Under the pieces are notes generated by a model. It saw only the letters and a list, made by a program, of their open reading frames with translations, was not told where the DNA came from and did no database searches. From Daphnia pulex (Eukaryota > Arthropoda > Branchiopoda > Diplostraca > Daphniidae): 64,000 nt of DNA. This document shows positions 38,476-51,300 of the stretch, piece after piece (the stretch's first letter is position 1; each line of letters opens with the position of its first letter). The stretch lies in contig NC_060022.1 in the NCBI RefSeq assembly GCF_021134715.1, forward strand, positions 2,423,001 through 2,487,000, given 5' to 3'. Made by a program: the position numbers and the translations under genes.

Positions 38476-39133
38476 GTAAGTGCTCGATTCTTTATTCTAT
38501 TGGAAATGGTAGAAAATCAAAAAACGTTTGCTCCGAATGGGGGTTGATTCCCACCTGTGTTTTGTTTCCCCACTACTACTACTACTGCTGTGCTATGAAT
38601 TGACTTACGGTAGACTAATTGCCTCCCCCCTACTACTAGAAAATTATTGCGCTTTATTTTCTCTCCATTTCAGCCCTGATTTTTCTCGTCTCTTTTTACT
38701 TAGATTTATTTTTCAATTCGTAAAATTACTATCTCTAGTTTTTTTAGTAGAAGCTTTTTTTATGGGGGGTGACAGGTGTTTGATCTCCCACTATTCAGAG
38801 GGATTTTTAAATTTTTACTTTTGTGGTATCGGATGTGCAACGCTTTCGTTTCTCATTTCAGTTTTAAAATATTTATTTTTTTCTCAATTTAATTATTTAC
38901 ATCCACCTGCAAACAAAATGTACCGCTTTGACGTCTGTGTTGCATCCGTGAGTGGGAGGGAGAATCAAAAAACGCCTTAAAAGCCTTTTACACCTGCCGC
39001 TGCTGGCCACATCTTTGCGCCTCGATAGCATTTCGCCATATTAAAAAAACAAAAGAAGCAAACGCTCCGTTTTGTTGTTACGTGATTTCTCTTGTGTCTA
39101 GAAAAAAAAAACGATTTGGTTTTTTTCCAATAG

Positions 39134-39184
39134 TTGCCATTCATGCTCGGCTTTGACCTTCTCTGCCTGGTTCCGTGTGGTATG
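39134..39184 (+). CDS. Candidate mbl cassette exon (17 codons)
   Basis: Acceptor TTTTTTCCAATAG and donor ATG/gtaagc bound exactly 51 nt, phase 0 on both sides, reading LPFMLGFDLLCLVPCGM. It could be skipped or included before the 39922 exon without changing frame. No similarity is recognised. Confidence 0.25.
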
Positions 39185-39921
39185 GTAAGCAAGCATAAAA
39201 CCATTCTCATTCTTGTTGGCCAGGTGGATTTCGTGCTTTCATTTAGAAAAAGGAAAAAAAAAAAAAAAACATATCCTTCTTTTTTTTTTTACTTTTTATT
39301 CATGTACTTGTACTTTACTATCCTCTTTTTAGACGTTTTAAGAGCTAATGTTTATGTTTAATTGCACAGAAATTAATAGCTTACGTTTGAGTTACTTTAG
39401 CAGTCGTTGTTGTGTCTTATATAATCTTCGATGTGTGTCGAGCAGTAGCTACGATATAACAGATGGTAGAAGTGCCTCATTTTTTTCAATTTTTCTTTGC
39501 TAATTGCTTCTTAGAATGAGAAAAACACATTAACTGAGCTTGACTAGACGTTAAGAGTATCTTGTACTACGCTTTTGCTTTGAATCGATTGCCAGCATGT
39601 TATTGAGTAGACGAAAAAAAAAGAAAATTAATTCAAAAAAAAAAAAAAATTAAAAAACTGTCAACAAAACGTTCAGACCTCTTCAACCTCCAACTCCAAT
39701 TTTTTTTAGGCCTCCTTCTTCACACCTAATAATATAATCGATATACATTCAATTTACAGTTTATCCAATTCCAAATGTGATTTTAGATACTTAATGAAAC
39801 ATTTCACGTACCCAACAATTTCATGTCCACCAATTTTTAATGTTTTGTCGTGTGTCGTTTGAATTTCGGTAACTTATCGTCTCCTTTCTTTCGATCCTCT
39901 TTTTTTTTCTATGTTAAACAG

Positions 39922-40006
39922 TTACTGGACACCCTCCCGGTCTGCCGCGATTTTAAGTACGGCGAATGCAAACGCGCTGCCTGCAAGTACATCCACCTTC
40001 TCGACG
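39922..40006 (+). CDS. mbl: CCCH zinc finger 3-like exon, probable alternative mbl 3' part
   Basis: Acceptor ATGTTAAACAG is followed by LLDTLPVCRDFKYGECKRAA then CKYIHLLD and donor G/gtaaat (phase 1). Cys and His are spaced CX7CX4CX3H, as in muscleblind-type tandem fingers, and the VCRDF start resembles VCREF/VCREY of fingers 1 and 3. The exon is on the mbl strand 7.8 kb after the long-tail stop, with no other gene between. I infer an alternatively spliced mbl 3' module; a separate small gene is the alternative. Confidence 0.75.
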
Positions 40007-40169
40007 GTAAATTACGTTGAATTACGCGTCAATCGAGTAGAGCGCCGAGTGTGCTGCTGCTCAAGTAGCACACTGAGTGCTGTAGTTTATTATTAGAATA
40101 ATGGTTCACGGCGATTGGCCAACTCTAATCATTGATCCGTCTCTGTTGTGTCTATCTCCTTCCGTCTAG

Positions 40170-40312
40170 ATCACGTGGAGATTACAGACATGCGCGTTAC
40201 CGTGTGCCGAGATGCCGTGTCTGGCAAATGCCTCCGGAATTCATGCAAATTCTATCACCTTCCTATCGTGTTGCCTCATCCGGCCACCCTCGCCTCGTCT
40301 CTGGCTCGGTGA
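40170..40312 (+). CDS. mbl: CCCH zinc finger 4-like terminal exon, probable alternative mbl 3' end
   Basis: Acceptor CTTCCGTCTAG joins with the preceding phase to read DHVEITDMRVTVCRDAVSGK followed by CLRNSCKFYHLPIVLPHPAT and LASSLAR, then TGA at 40310. The finger is CX7CX4CX3H, the spacing of MBNL finger 4. The joining segment (VEITDMRVTVC) parallels the [11 protein letters not shown] linker between fingers 1 and 2. The two exons together form one complete tandem CCCH unit of about 75 aa. Confidence 0.75.
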
Positions 40313-43300
40313 ATCAGTTGCCACATACACAAACACTCACACAAAAAACACACACAGACGATGATGCTCCCCCCCATCAACATTTAACAAGACAAGACAA
40401 ATAATTCTACAGAAAAAGCAAAAAAAAGCAAAAAAAAACAACAAAATACCAACACATGATCTTCGTGCTCTTCTCTTCCATCATCTCCATCAAGTCGCCG
40501 ACACGTTTTCTCGTACTCCCGGAACTCCGCGTACGGTTCACATCCTTTTCTCCCCACCTGTTATAATCCCCCCCCCCCCAGATGATTTATCTCTTTTCTC
40601 CATCCATCTTTCTTCTCAAGAGACACAAACTTCGATTTCTACTTCTTCTCTCCGACAAAACAAAACAAAACAGAATTCTCAACAAATCACGTTTGTTTTC
40701 AAATTGGTCTCGTTGACTCAAGATCATCAGTTGTCGTCGTCTCCTCGATCACGAATTTGTTTCTATCGATTCTCTCCCCCATTTTAGGTTCTTTCTCGAA
40801 TTTTGTTTTAAATCTTTCCAATTCTTCGAGTAGCGTACATGAACTATCTTTTCTTTCCCCGTTCGTTCACTTCGTTCACGGACCAAGTCCGCCTTCAAGA
40901 AGACTGAAAAAGATTTAACAAATTTTTGACCAGAAATTAAAAAAACAAATTTTTTTTTGAAAAAGATTCGAGACCAAAAAAGCTACCAGATGAAACGACA
41001 AAAGTCCCGCTATCTTTCTGCCTCTCCTACTACTCCATTTAAAAAAAAAAGAAAAAATTGTCTCACATCAAATTATAGTTTAAGTTTAGATGCAAAACCC
41101 CGGTGAGAGAAGAACACGCACCCTCCCCCACCCAAAAAAGGAAGAGAGAGTGAGAGAGCGAGCGAATGTTGTGTTTCTGTGTGTTGTACCGTGTGTTCGT
41201 CAGTACCCTTGAAAAGGGGCGATTTTGTCATCGGACACAAGAGAACGCTAAAAAAACAAAAATTGCCATACCCATTTGAGAGGAAAGGAAATTCAACCCA
41301 ATGCAAAAAATTTTATTAATTTTTTTCCCTTTAAAAATTTAGAAGAAACAAAATAGAAAAAAACAAAAAAAAACAAAAGAGTTTTTTTAAAAGAATAGAA
41401 AAACATCTCCCCCTTGCTGGAAAGAAAGGCTTAGATGCGGATGGGAATGATGTTGTTGTGGTCTAGTCAAGTCCACGGATCTAAAGGGTTAATGTGTTTT
41501 GTGTACTGTACGTAGACATATCGGAAGGGAAGAAAGAAAGAGAAGAAATGATATTATCGAGACGGATTATAATGGGCAAGGGTTCTTTTTTTTTGTCGTT
41601 TTGTGTTGGGAGTAGAAGAGAATCAAACAAATTAGGTTACCAGACAAAAGCAATCTCCTTGAAAAAAAAAACAAAATGATATTTTTCTCTATTCAGTTGA
41701 ACAGAGGTACAAACGTGCGGGACAATCGTTATTTTGAAAATAATAAAGAAGCCGAGTCGAGCAGAAAATCAAGCGTGCCCGTTTCCTTAAAAAAAAAAGT
41801 TATTTTATTTTTCTTCTTTTGTTTCGTTTTTATTTTATTTTTTTGAAGACAAAATTTAAAAACTTGCGCAGAAAGGCCTTTGAACTCCTCACCAATCGAC
41901 CACATGCTGGTGAACGGAGTCTTGCAATCACCCTTCCTGAGTTGCACGATTCAATAAAAAAGACCCCCAAATGAGAAAAATTTAAGTCGCTATAGCTGGG
42001 CTTCAGCCGATTCTGTTCAAGATTCCCTTTGCTTTTCTATTTTGCTAGGTTTTTTTTTTGTCTAGGGCGGTCCCTCTCCCGCGTTTCAAGCTGATCGGCC
42101 CCGTTAGTTTTTTCTTCATCGCCAGACACTTGAGACAGCGAATATATTATTATTATCCCTTTGGCTTTAATTTTTTCTTTTTTTTAAATCCTTTTTTTGG
42201 CGACGCGCATTCATCATTGCCCACACAGACACACCATATACATTTATACTTGCGTACACAGCTTTTGTCTCTATTTGCATATTGAATATATCGCTCCCTT
42301 CTTTCGCATTAGTCCCATCATACCAACTAAGATTGTTTGTTTGTTTTATTTTATTATTTTTTCAAAGATGGGAAATTCTCTTTTTGTGTCAAACAAATGC
42401 GGAGCCCCCGAAACGAGTTAGTAAATCCAACTCTCGCCGATGCGTTCTTCATTTCATCCAGCAAGTTTTTCATTCATTTCCCCGAAATCGTTGCGACATC
42501 AATTAGATAAATCCTCCTGTTTGTTTCTTTTTTTCCCTCTCTATTATTATACGAAGATGAATGATCCCCCTCATCCCGTTTTGACATGTAGTCGTTCGCT
42601 GTCTCGTTAACCAAAATCACGTAGCTTAAACATATAACTATAGTTGATATAGCTTCGCTCGCCCGTGAGAGAGAGCATCATTTTCATTAATGTACCGATG
42701 TTGTCCGCGCATCGAACGGTGGCGGTAATAGAATTTTTGCAGATTTTTTTTTCTCTCTCTCTCTCTACTCTCGCTCTCTCTCTTTTTACCATCCCCGTTT
42801 CGCTCTCATTATCTTCCCGTTGATAACGCAATCGAAAACGATCGCGATGCTTTGTGCTTTTCTCTCCTTTTTTATTTTTTCTCGGATTATTATCGATAAT
42901 ATTGTGGACATTGTTTTGCTCTCCCTCTCTCTCTGTCGGAACTCTTTGCTTGACAACATGGGAAAACAATTTTGCGGTTGCGAATGCGGATTATTTTTTT
43001 ATTTTTATTTTTTTTCTCATGTAGGAAACACAACCACACACAAGGCGCACTCGCTTCAATGCCCTCCCTCACACCTCCCACTTTTTGCTAACGTCCAGTA
43101 GATTTCCATTGGAACAGGAAACGGAACTTTTTTTTTTAATTTTTATTTAATTTTTGTTTGTTCGTTTTTTTTTTCAAACCCCCTTTTTCCGAACGTGCAA
43201 AAAAAAACCAACAAACAATACGAACACACACTTTAGAAATTCCTTGATTTTTTCTTTCACTTTCAAAAAGGCCGCCAAAACTACAATTGTCAAAAAACAA

Positions 43301-45705
43301 AACAAACAAAACAAAACATATAGAACCGTCAGCATTCCTACTCGACAAAAATGTTCGTTTCTCTTAGAAATTTCAAAATTTTCAGAGGTCGAAAAGTTAA
43401 AAGAAAGACAGCTGATAGTAGTCTCCTTTTTCAAAATTTTTGCGGAGGACAAGAGTTCATTCGGACTGAGTTGTGATACGCTCTTTTTTCGACACATATA
43501 TATAAATATACATATAATAGAAAAAAAAGCAAAACATGTCGTGGTCGGAAGACGTGTTTTTTGGGAGTCCCACTGAGAGAATTTTCTTATAGAGTTGAGA
43601 AATAAGCCCATTTTTGTAATTTTTTTTTATTTTCAATTATTATTATCATTATTATTTTATTTTTCAAATCGTGAAGCAACCATTTATTAAATCCTGTATC
43701 GGTTTCCCACATCAAGAGTTTTTTTTACCATTATTATTCATTTAGAACAGATTATGAAAATTGATTGTGTGACATGTTCTTTATTTTTTTTCCTTAATAT
43801 TCTTCCATTTCGGAGTTTCTCTTTATTATATACTTGACTCGTGTCTTTGTTATCATGAATATTGTGTAAGCCAAGTTAAAAAGAAGTTGTCATCTCATCA
43901 ACCATATGATTACTGTACCCCCCCCATTCGACGATTTGTTCTTTATTTTTCCGGTAAGGCCAGTGGCGCGGTGCAGATTCTAAAATGTTTTCGATTTATC
44001 ATTTTTGTTGTTTCGTTTTTTTTTTCTTTCTTTCTTCTTTCCCTGTTCCCCCCTTCACTTTTTTCCCCTCTACACCGCTCTAAAATTATGATATTCTCAC
44101 ACCCTTCTCTTATATATCCATCTATGGACGGTGGGCATTATATCCGAAAAAAAAGAGTCTGATCGAGTAAAAGTTAACTAAGTGTATGCAAATTGATCGA
44201 TGAAAAAAAGAGGAAAAAAAAATACTCGTAAGTGAACAAAGAAAAAAGGGCAAACAAGTTATTTGTGAATGTTAACACTTCATCATGGTTGTTGTTTTGC
44301 TGGGTGTGTTCTTTCCCTCCCCCCCTTTGATTCAGTGGTGAACCGAAAGACATTCGGTTCAGAGTTCGTTGAATTAGTTATTGAAAAGGAGAGGCAATTG
44401 AGAAAAAAAAAATCAGACATATTTGAAGTAATAAAAAGTAAGGGTAATGCGTGACTTGTTTCATCGAACTTATTTGCATGTTGATTTAAAAAACAAAAAA
44501 AAATAAAAATAAACAAACAAACAAAAAAAAAATTATATTTCGTTGTGCTGAGCCTGGATCGATGGGACGAGTCGTTTTTATATACGGGGGCCGGTTGAAT
44601 GCCAATGTGACAACCAACCAGTCTCATCATCGTACATCATATTATAATCATTTGAACTTCCCCCTTCTTCCCTCATATTCTCTATATCCACCGACAACAC
44701 ACACACACAATGTACTCATTTAAATTTCGGCGAACAACATGAACAATTCGAAACATGTTGGTCTTTCAGTAAGTTCAAGTGTATTGTGGGCATGTAAAAA
44801 GTAATACATTATCAAAAAATCATATACCCGTGAATGAACTATGCAAGCAGACGGGCCAAGACCCCAAGAGCACCAGCTGTGTATGTATAAGCAGCATTTG
44901 GTAATCAGGAAATTTGGGCAATGCCATGAATGTCCATCATACCGTCGCTAATGTAATCACGTCTGCGCTTGATAGATAAGCCAAACATAATTGAAATCCG
45001 GACAAAGATAGGCCCAAGCATACATATTGGAAGTGAAATGAAAATTATGAGGGGGAGTATATCTTGGATACATCAGGGAATGGATTTGGATGGACGATAG
45101 TCCTTCTTTGATGATAATAAATGACTGAACCGAAGTTGTTCAATTATTTTATTGCGTGGGGTAGACGATGATTCCGGAGGATGATGATTGATGCACTTGA
45201 TCCTTGAACGGAAAATACGAAGATAATTACAAGTTATAAGGATATCGTGACTTTGATGGGGTCGTGCATAACTGCATATGCCTTGTAAAGCCGTTGTAAG
45301 TCGTTTAGACCAACTATAGTTAAATGACCTTAGAGGTCGTTCAATTATGAATTTTAAAAAAAATTGAAACAAAATAATTGAATTTAACAAACAGTTAGCG
45401 AAATATAATCAAGATAATGGCGAATTTCAATAGCAGCATTTGTCCGCATGAAAAATGGCAACGTCAAACTCTGGCAACGTCTGGTTGTTTATATTTCTGT
45501 GAAATCTTCACTCTTCAGTCGTCTGCTTGCTTAGCTGTCATCCAGTCATCGACCTTCTTGACTGTTGATGACTAAAGTTTCCAAGGAACACCTGCTGATT
45601 GCACAATCATCAACTTGGTGAAAAAGTATTCTTTTCCGCCCAGTTTCCTGTAGCCTTGTCATGTTTTTTTATTCAGTACTGCAGTCATAATATTTTTCAA
45701 ATATC
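40313..45705 (+). other. mbl 3'UTR and intergenic DNA up to calpain-7
   Basis: AT-rich with no supportable coding exon. Possible polyadenylation signals include AATAAA at about 41,741. (CT)n near 42,750 and many T/A homopolymers are present. From about 44,760 the composition changes to ordinary AT-rich DNA without pyrimidine tracts. This is probably the end of the mbl transcription unit and the calpain-7 5' region. Confidence 0.5.
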
Positions 45706-48700
45706 ATGACTTCTTCTGGAACAACTTTACAACAAGCTATAGAGCTTGGAAAAAGAGCTGTGTTACTTGATCAAGAAGGAAAACATGAAGGGGCTGCCTA
45801 CTTTTATGAACAAGCTGCTGTTGCCTTGGAAGAAATAGTAGCTACAAATTCAATTGTACAGTCTGCAACTTTGGCTGTGAAAGCGAATGAGTATAAGCAA
45901 CGAGCTACATCATTAAGAAATTTATGTAAGTTAATGTAAATAATTTGTACATGCTTTTTGGGAAATAAGTTCATATCTAAATGGTCAAAATGGGATATGT
46001 TTTAAATAAAATAAGATAAAATAATTGTGATTTTTTCCCCCAAAGAACCTGAAGAAATTAATTAATTTAAAACTAGTAAGATATTCCAATAACAGAAACA
46101 ACTTTTATTTGAACATTATCTTAAATTATTTTAGATAATGACATTTTCCTTCTATTGTTTATTAATTTTGGAACATATTGGCTATAATAATAATTTTATT
46201 CTGTTTTACGAAGATTTGTCATCCAATGACATGCCTTCATTGACAGAGGAGCAGCAATCAATTTTAAATAATGCCCGCAACTCAGTTAATAAAGCTTTGG
46301 AGGTTGATGAAATGGGAGAGCATAAAAAGGCTTTACCGCTCTACATAGATGCTGTTGAAGTCTGCAGTTCTGCTGTCAGTCAACCTTCTTAAATATGTTA
46401 TCAGTTACGTATAAATACAGTTTTTTCATTGCAGTTTTACGGTTTTTTACAGGCTAAAGCAACATCAGATAAAAACCTTCAATTAAAACTGACCAAATTA
46501 GCAATGCAAGCTTTAAATCGCGCTGAAGAATTGAAGATGAAACCTCAAACAAACAAAAAGACAGCATCAGCTTCACCAGCAGTATGGGTTGTTACTTAAA
46601 TTAAAAGAAAAAATACAGTTTATCTAATTTCTTGTGTGTGCTTATTAGGCATCAGAAAGTGCACCAGTTGAACATCTTTCTGTTTCCAACTTAAAAGTGT
46701 CTGGGGCCCAGACTTATTCAAGCGAAGAAAAAAAAGTTTTAGAAATTACATCTATGATAAATGGACGAGAATATGTTCCTTTCATGGCCGGTGATCTGCA
46801 AGAACGTTTCATTTTATTATCTACTTTCTCGGACAGACATGGAAAACTATCTCTTTCGCCAAAACAGAAGAAATCATTTTCGAGATGGGCAAGGGCGGAA
46901 GAAATAAGTGCTGACCCGAAAGTGATTGAAAACATTGACTGCTTTAGTATTAAACAGACTGTGGTTTCTGATTGCTCGTTCGTCGCTTCTCTGGCTGTAA
47001 GTTTCCTGAGTTAACTTACTAGACTTACATAAATGTCTACTATTTTACTCAATCAATATTATATTGTAATAATTCAAATGATTCTTAAAGCAAGCTTGTT
47101 TTTATGAACTTGATACAGGTTTCTGCCCAGTATGAAAAACGTTTCAACAAAAAACTCATCACCAACATAATTTATCCGCAGAACAAAAGTGGCATGCCAC
47201 TTTACAATTCATGCGGCAAATACATGATCAGATTGCGTATTAACGGAGTCTCTCGAAAGGTTGTTATTGATGATTATTTACCCATGGGGCGTCACGGAGA
47301 ACTTCTTTGTTCATATTCAGTACTTTATTATAACGTTTGTATCGGATTAAATGTTTTTTTTTAACCAATCAATGTTTTACTTAAGGTAAATCGGAACGAA
47401 TTGTGGGTTTCCTTATTGGAAAAAGCTTACATGAAGGTTGGGTGTTTAATTATTTTCCGTCATCTGCATAGCTAATAAGTGACCTTATTTGTTGTGTATT
47501 TAGGTCATGGGAGGATATGATTTCCCTGGGTCAAATAGTGTAAGTTATGGTCCAAAATTGCATTTTATCAGTGCATTCCATTAAATTTATTATGTTTAGA
47601 ATATCGATTTACACGCCTTGACCGGCTGGATACCCGAACGTGTCGCTTTGAAATCCAGCGGTGGAGAAGAGTTTAAAAAGGAAGAACTTTTCAAGAAACT
47701 TTATGACAGGTTTCATAAGGGTGATGTCCTTGTTACAGTCGCAACGGGCGAAATGAGTGAAGCGGCAGAAGTTCGAACTGGATTGGTTTCAGCACACGCC
47801 TACGCCCTTCTAAACATACAAGAAGTGAAAGTACGTTTTACAATTCTTCCCTTCGTTTATTGCTCTGTTGCGTAATTATGATTGTTTATTCGACCAGGGA
47901 ATCCGTTTGATTATGCTTAAAAATCCTTGGTCACACGTTCGATGGAAAGGCAATTACTCTGAACTCGATGCCAATCATTGGACGGAAGATTTGAAAAAAC
48001 AGTTGAATTATAATCCAGAAAGTGCTGCAAACTTCGACAATGGAGTGTTTTGGATAGATTACGATAGTCTGTGCACTTTTTTTGACGTCGTATATCTTAG
48101 CTGGAATCCTTCTCTCTTCACCCACACTTTTTCAATTATTGGGTAAACATTATCGTTTATAGTTGGTTATTTAATGACGTTAACATGTTTCACTTGTTTT
48201 GTGTTCGACAGCTGTTGGAACGCTGGCTCAGGGCCGGTTAAAGATTTGTACAATATTGGAGAGAATCCTCAATTCAGCTTAACAGTGCGTAGTCCTGGGT
48301 CTGCAGCCGTCTGGATTCTTCTATCGCGGGTATGATACAATTTAATATTAAGTGACATGCAACCTCAAAAGGCAATTTGTTTTTTTCAGCATATTACCGA
48401 CATAGACGATTTCCGAGAAAATAAAGAATATATAACTGTTCTAGTATACAAGAACAAAGGGAAACGTGTATATTATCCTGGTAAATCATATAATTACTTG
48501 TTTTTTTTCTTCAAGAAAATGTAATTAAGTTTTGAATTTCGATATGACCTCGTTCCATAAAAAATGTGATCTAGCCGATCCACCGCCTTATATCGATGGT
48601 ATCCGCATTAATAGTCCTCATTACCTATGCAAGCTTCTTCACACGCAAGCAGGCGTCGAACGCTACACCCTCGTCATTTCACAGTACGAGAAATCTAATA

Positions 48701-49291
48701 CCATAAACTATAGTCTCCGGGTGTATAGTTCTTGTCCAATTGAACTAAAAAAAATAACGAATCCGTACAGATTCAAAGATGAAGTAAGTGCGCACCCTAA
48801 AAATTACTTAACTTTATATTCTTTAAATATCGTATTTTGTGTCTCAGATAAGAAAGGATGGCTGGAAAGGAGTTAGTGCCGGTGGCTGTGGAAATAATCC
48901 TCGTACCTATCCAAATAATCCGAAATATCAATTTACTTTAGAGAAGACGAGCGATCTTTTAATCGACCTTAAAGGTCCGAAAGAATTTTTAATTGGATTT
49001 GACGTCACATGCATTTCACTCTGCGATAATGATTCTTCGTCTGGGACATTTACAAAAAAATCCTCGGGCGCATTTAGGTAATTTACTCTGAACATTATCC
49101 TGTAAACGTTTTTCAAATTTTATTACTTTCAAAATTTACCAAATAGATCAGGATTTGTGATATTAGAACTGGAGAATGTTCCTGCGGGAACATATCAAAT
49201 AGTTCCATCGACATTTCATCCTGGACAGGAGGGGTCATTTTTCCTTACCATCCAGTCGCCTAATCAAATCAAACTTAAAAAAATACAGTGA
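45706..49291 (+). CDS. CAPN7: Calpain-7 (MIT-domain cysteine protease), 14 coding exons
   Basis: Calpain-7/PalB proteases bind ESCRT-III proteins through N-terminal MIT domains. Exons: 45706-45925, 46214-46374, 46453-46581, 46649-46996, 47119-47319, 47386-47436, 47504-47539, 47600-47830, 47898-48142, 48212-48329, 48390-48480, 48575-48783, 48848-49077 and 49147-49291. Phases close at every join, giving 804 aa (human about 813). Residues 1-73 and about 80-150 form two MIT repeats. The catalytic triad is Cys279 (SDCSFVASL), His448 (SAHAYALL) and Asn468 (LKNPWSH). Other landmarks are GGYDFPGSNS, LHALTGWIPER and YYPADPPPYIDGIRINSPHY. The C-terminal beta-sandwich (C2-like) domains end in ...KLKKIQ. 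Introns are mostly 60-100 bp. The triad is intact, so the enzyme should be active. Confidence 0.95.
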
Positions 49292-49890
49292 GTTTATATT
49301 ATCGCTGCCAAGCTTTGTGCAATAAATAGGTTGTATACATAATTCTCATTCCGTATTTGAAGTAACTAATAATCAATATTTAAAAAAAATGCATTTTTCT
49401 TAGTTATTAAGTAGGTCTGGCAATCACAGGAATTGTGACGTTTGACGTAGAAGTTATTTTTTGCAAATTCTTCGGATCGTGTGCAAGTGCAACTGTGCAA
49501 GAGTACATGTTTTGACAACTGCTCACAAGCATTTTGAGCTTAAAGAAAAAGAGAGAAGGGGGAGACAGCTAATCTTGAATCCCAGTGGACATCAAAGGGA
49601 ACAATAGAGCTCAGTTTAGGCAACACATAACATCTTTGCATTTGAAAACAAGTTACTTCCATCAACGGATGAAGAATAAGAAAATGCCTATATGTTGCAA
49701 CATTTCCACAAAAATCCATAGTCAACAACCAGGTAAGGATGCCAGAATGTGATACATAGTAAGTATACAAATAACATCTGCAATGTTACATTTTTTTTTA
49801 TTTCTAAGAGCAACATCAAAAGACAGAATAAAACAAAGATGATATTAACAAACCACACCTAAACATAGAGGAATGTGTATGTGACATATT
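49292..49890. other. Intergenic region between convergent calpain-7 and V-ATPase e genes
   Basis: About 600 bp of AT-rich DNA that must hold both 3'UTRs and terminators. Nothing else is recognisable. Confidence 0.7.
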
Positions 49891-50413
49891 TTAATCCTTC
49901 CAGCTTGATCCCCATTCTTGCTTCATGACCAGGAGAGTATGGTTGCTCATTTCAGGACCAATCAAAGGATTCATTTGCATCAAGTAGCAGCAAAGCCAGC
50001 TGAAATCAAAATGTAACTTTCTGTTAAAAGGTTTGATTTTTTAGTAAAACAAACTAGTTTGTAAAGAACACAAGACAAAAATAATTAAGACTAACATTAG
50101 ATTCATATTAACAAAAAATTGGTGTAAAATTGGCTAGCATTGTTCATTAAGATAACACAAACTTGACAATTTGAAGTGTTAGTAAATTATGACTCACAAC
50201 AACCAGCAGCTGCAAGCAGTCATGACGAGGACTGTTTGAGTAACCCTGTGTAGAAAACAAGATCACCTATTAATTTTAGTTCAAGAGTAGATAATTTGTT
50301 TTCATTGAAACTCACCCCCTGTTTGGACCTTTCGGTACGAACCAAGGTAATATGGCACCAACAACGAACCAAAAAGCTGTTACGACAATGATTGGAACAG
50401 CACTTGCACCCAT
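49891..50413 (-). CDS. V-type proton ATPase subunit e (3 exons, 84 aa)
   Basis: Subunit e is a small hydrophobic part of the membrane Vo sector of the proton pump that acidifies endosomes, lysosomes and secretory vesicles. On the minus strand the exons are 50413-50316, 50245-50198 and 49999-49891, with donors GG/gtgagt and TT/gtgagt. The spliced protein begins [20 protein letters not shown] and has the family signature [15 protein letters not shown]. It has a second membrane segment rich in Trp/Cys (CWLFWLCCYL) and the [20 protein letters not shown] tail. Length and two transmembrane helices are normal for the family (fly VhaM9.7, vertebrate ATP6V0E). It is too small and split to appear as a long open frame. 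Confidence 0.93.
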
Positions 50414-51300
50414 GTTGAAATTATTTGGTGGATAATTCAACTGCTAACGTTTAACTACTTGCAGAACTTCGAGTTGTTATAAAAATGGTCTGGAAAGAGA
50501 GATCACGAGAGATATCTTGTGTCATGTGACAGCTAAACATGGAAACCAACACAGATTGGGCACTCGTTTTCTGTTCGACACCAGCGCCGCCTGGAAATTG
50601 TTACTCAAAACCAGGTATAATATAATCAAACTAAATTGCATTTACCATTTCCTGAAAATTTTCTTAATTTAGTAATTTGAAAATCTATAACTTTTAAAAA
50701 TGAAATTCTGCGTATTTAATCTAGGCACTGCTTTCATCGAAAGCGTCCTCTCTCTTTTACTCTGCTTGACATTGGATGTTGTTTACGAAAATCGATATTT
50801 TACGACCTCTTTCGAAATTTCGAAATTATGACTAATCCTTTTAGTCAATGTTCTACCACGATATGTGGTTCTACGGTACTTATTAATTATTAATTACAAA
50901 AGAAACGTAGACAACAGTGAAAGAATATCTAAGTAAAGTCTGATTTAGTGTATCTATCGATCAGTCGACTTGCATCCGCATTTTGTCGCATTTCTAAAAT
51001 TAAACATGGGGTTGAACGCCGCTGTGTTTCTGTTCGGTAGCTACCATCATGAGCACAAAACAGCCGCTCGAAAAAGTTAGTCTTAGAGAAAGAAGAACGG
51101 GTTGCAGTCTAAAAAGGCCAGCTCATAGTTATTTTAAGAAACATTGAAACAAACACAGATACAAAGACCGGATACTCTTACCGGGTAAGCAACTGCACTT
51201 AGTACAATATCTTACGTTATTCGTTGAAGTAATTTTTTCTATCTAGGTTTATCAAAACTCGAATAGCACGTGCTATTATAGATAGCGATAGAACATAGGC
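50414..51300. promoter_or_regulatory. Shared region between divergent V-ATPase e and K2P genes
   Basis: About 890 bp lie between the two start codons. It must contain both promoters and 5'UTRs. No TATA box is evident near either start. A short open frame (ATG 51007, 24 codons) is discussed separately. Confidence 0.5.
51007..51081 (+). CDS. Small ORF / possible uORF upstream of the K2P gene (24 aa)
   Basis: ATG at 51007 in context TTAAACATGGGG opens 24 codons (MGLNAAVFLFGSYHHEHKTA...) before TAG. It lies on the channel strand about 300 bp before its ATG and could be an upstream ORF in the 5'UTR. I do not recognise the peptide, and conservation is unknown. Confidence 0.2.

Noticed and set aside
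45073..45390. Minus-strand 105-codon open frame between mbl and calpain-7
   Set aside because: No recognisable domain or supporting splice or promoter signal; length is within chance expectation for AT-rich DNA with few stops.
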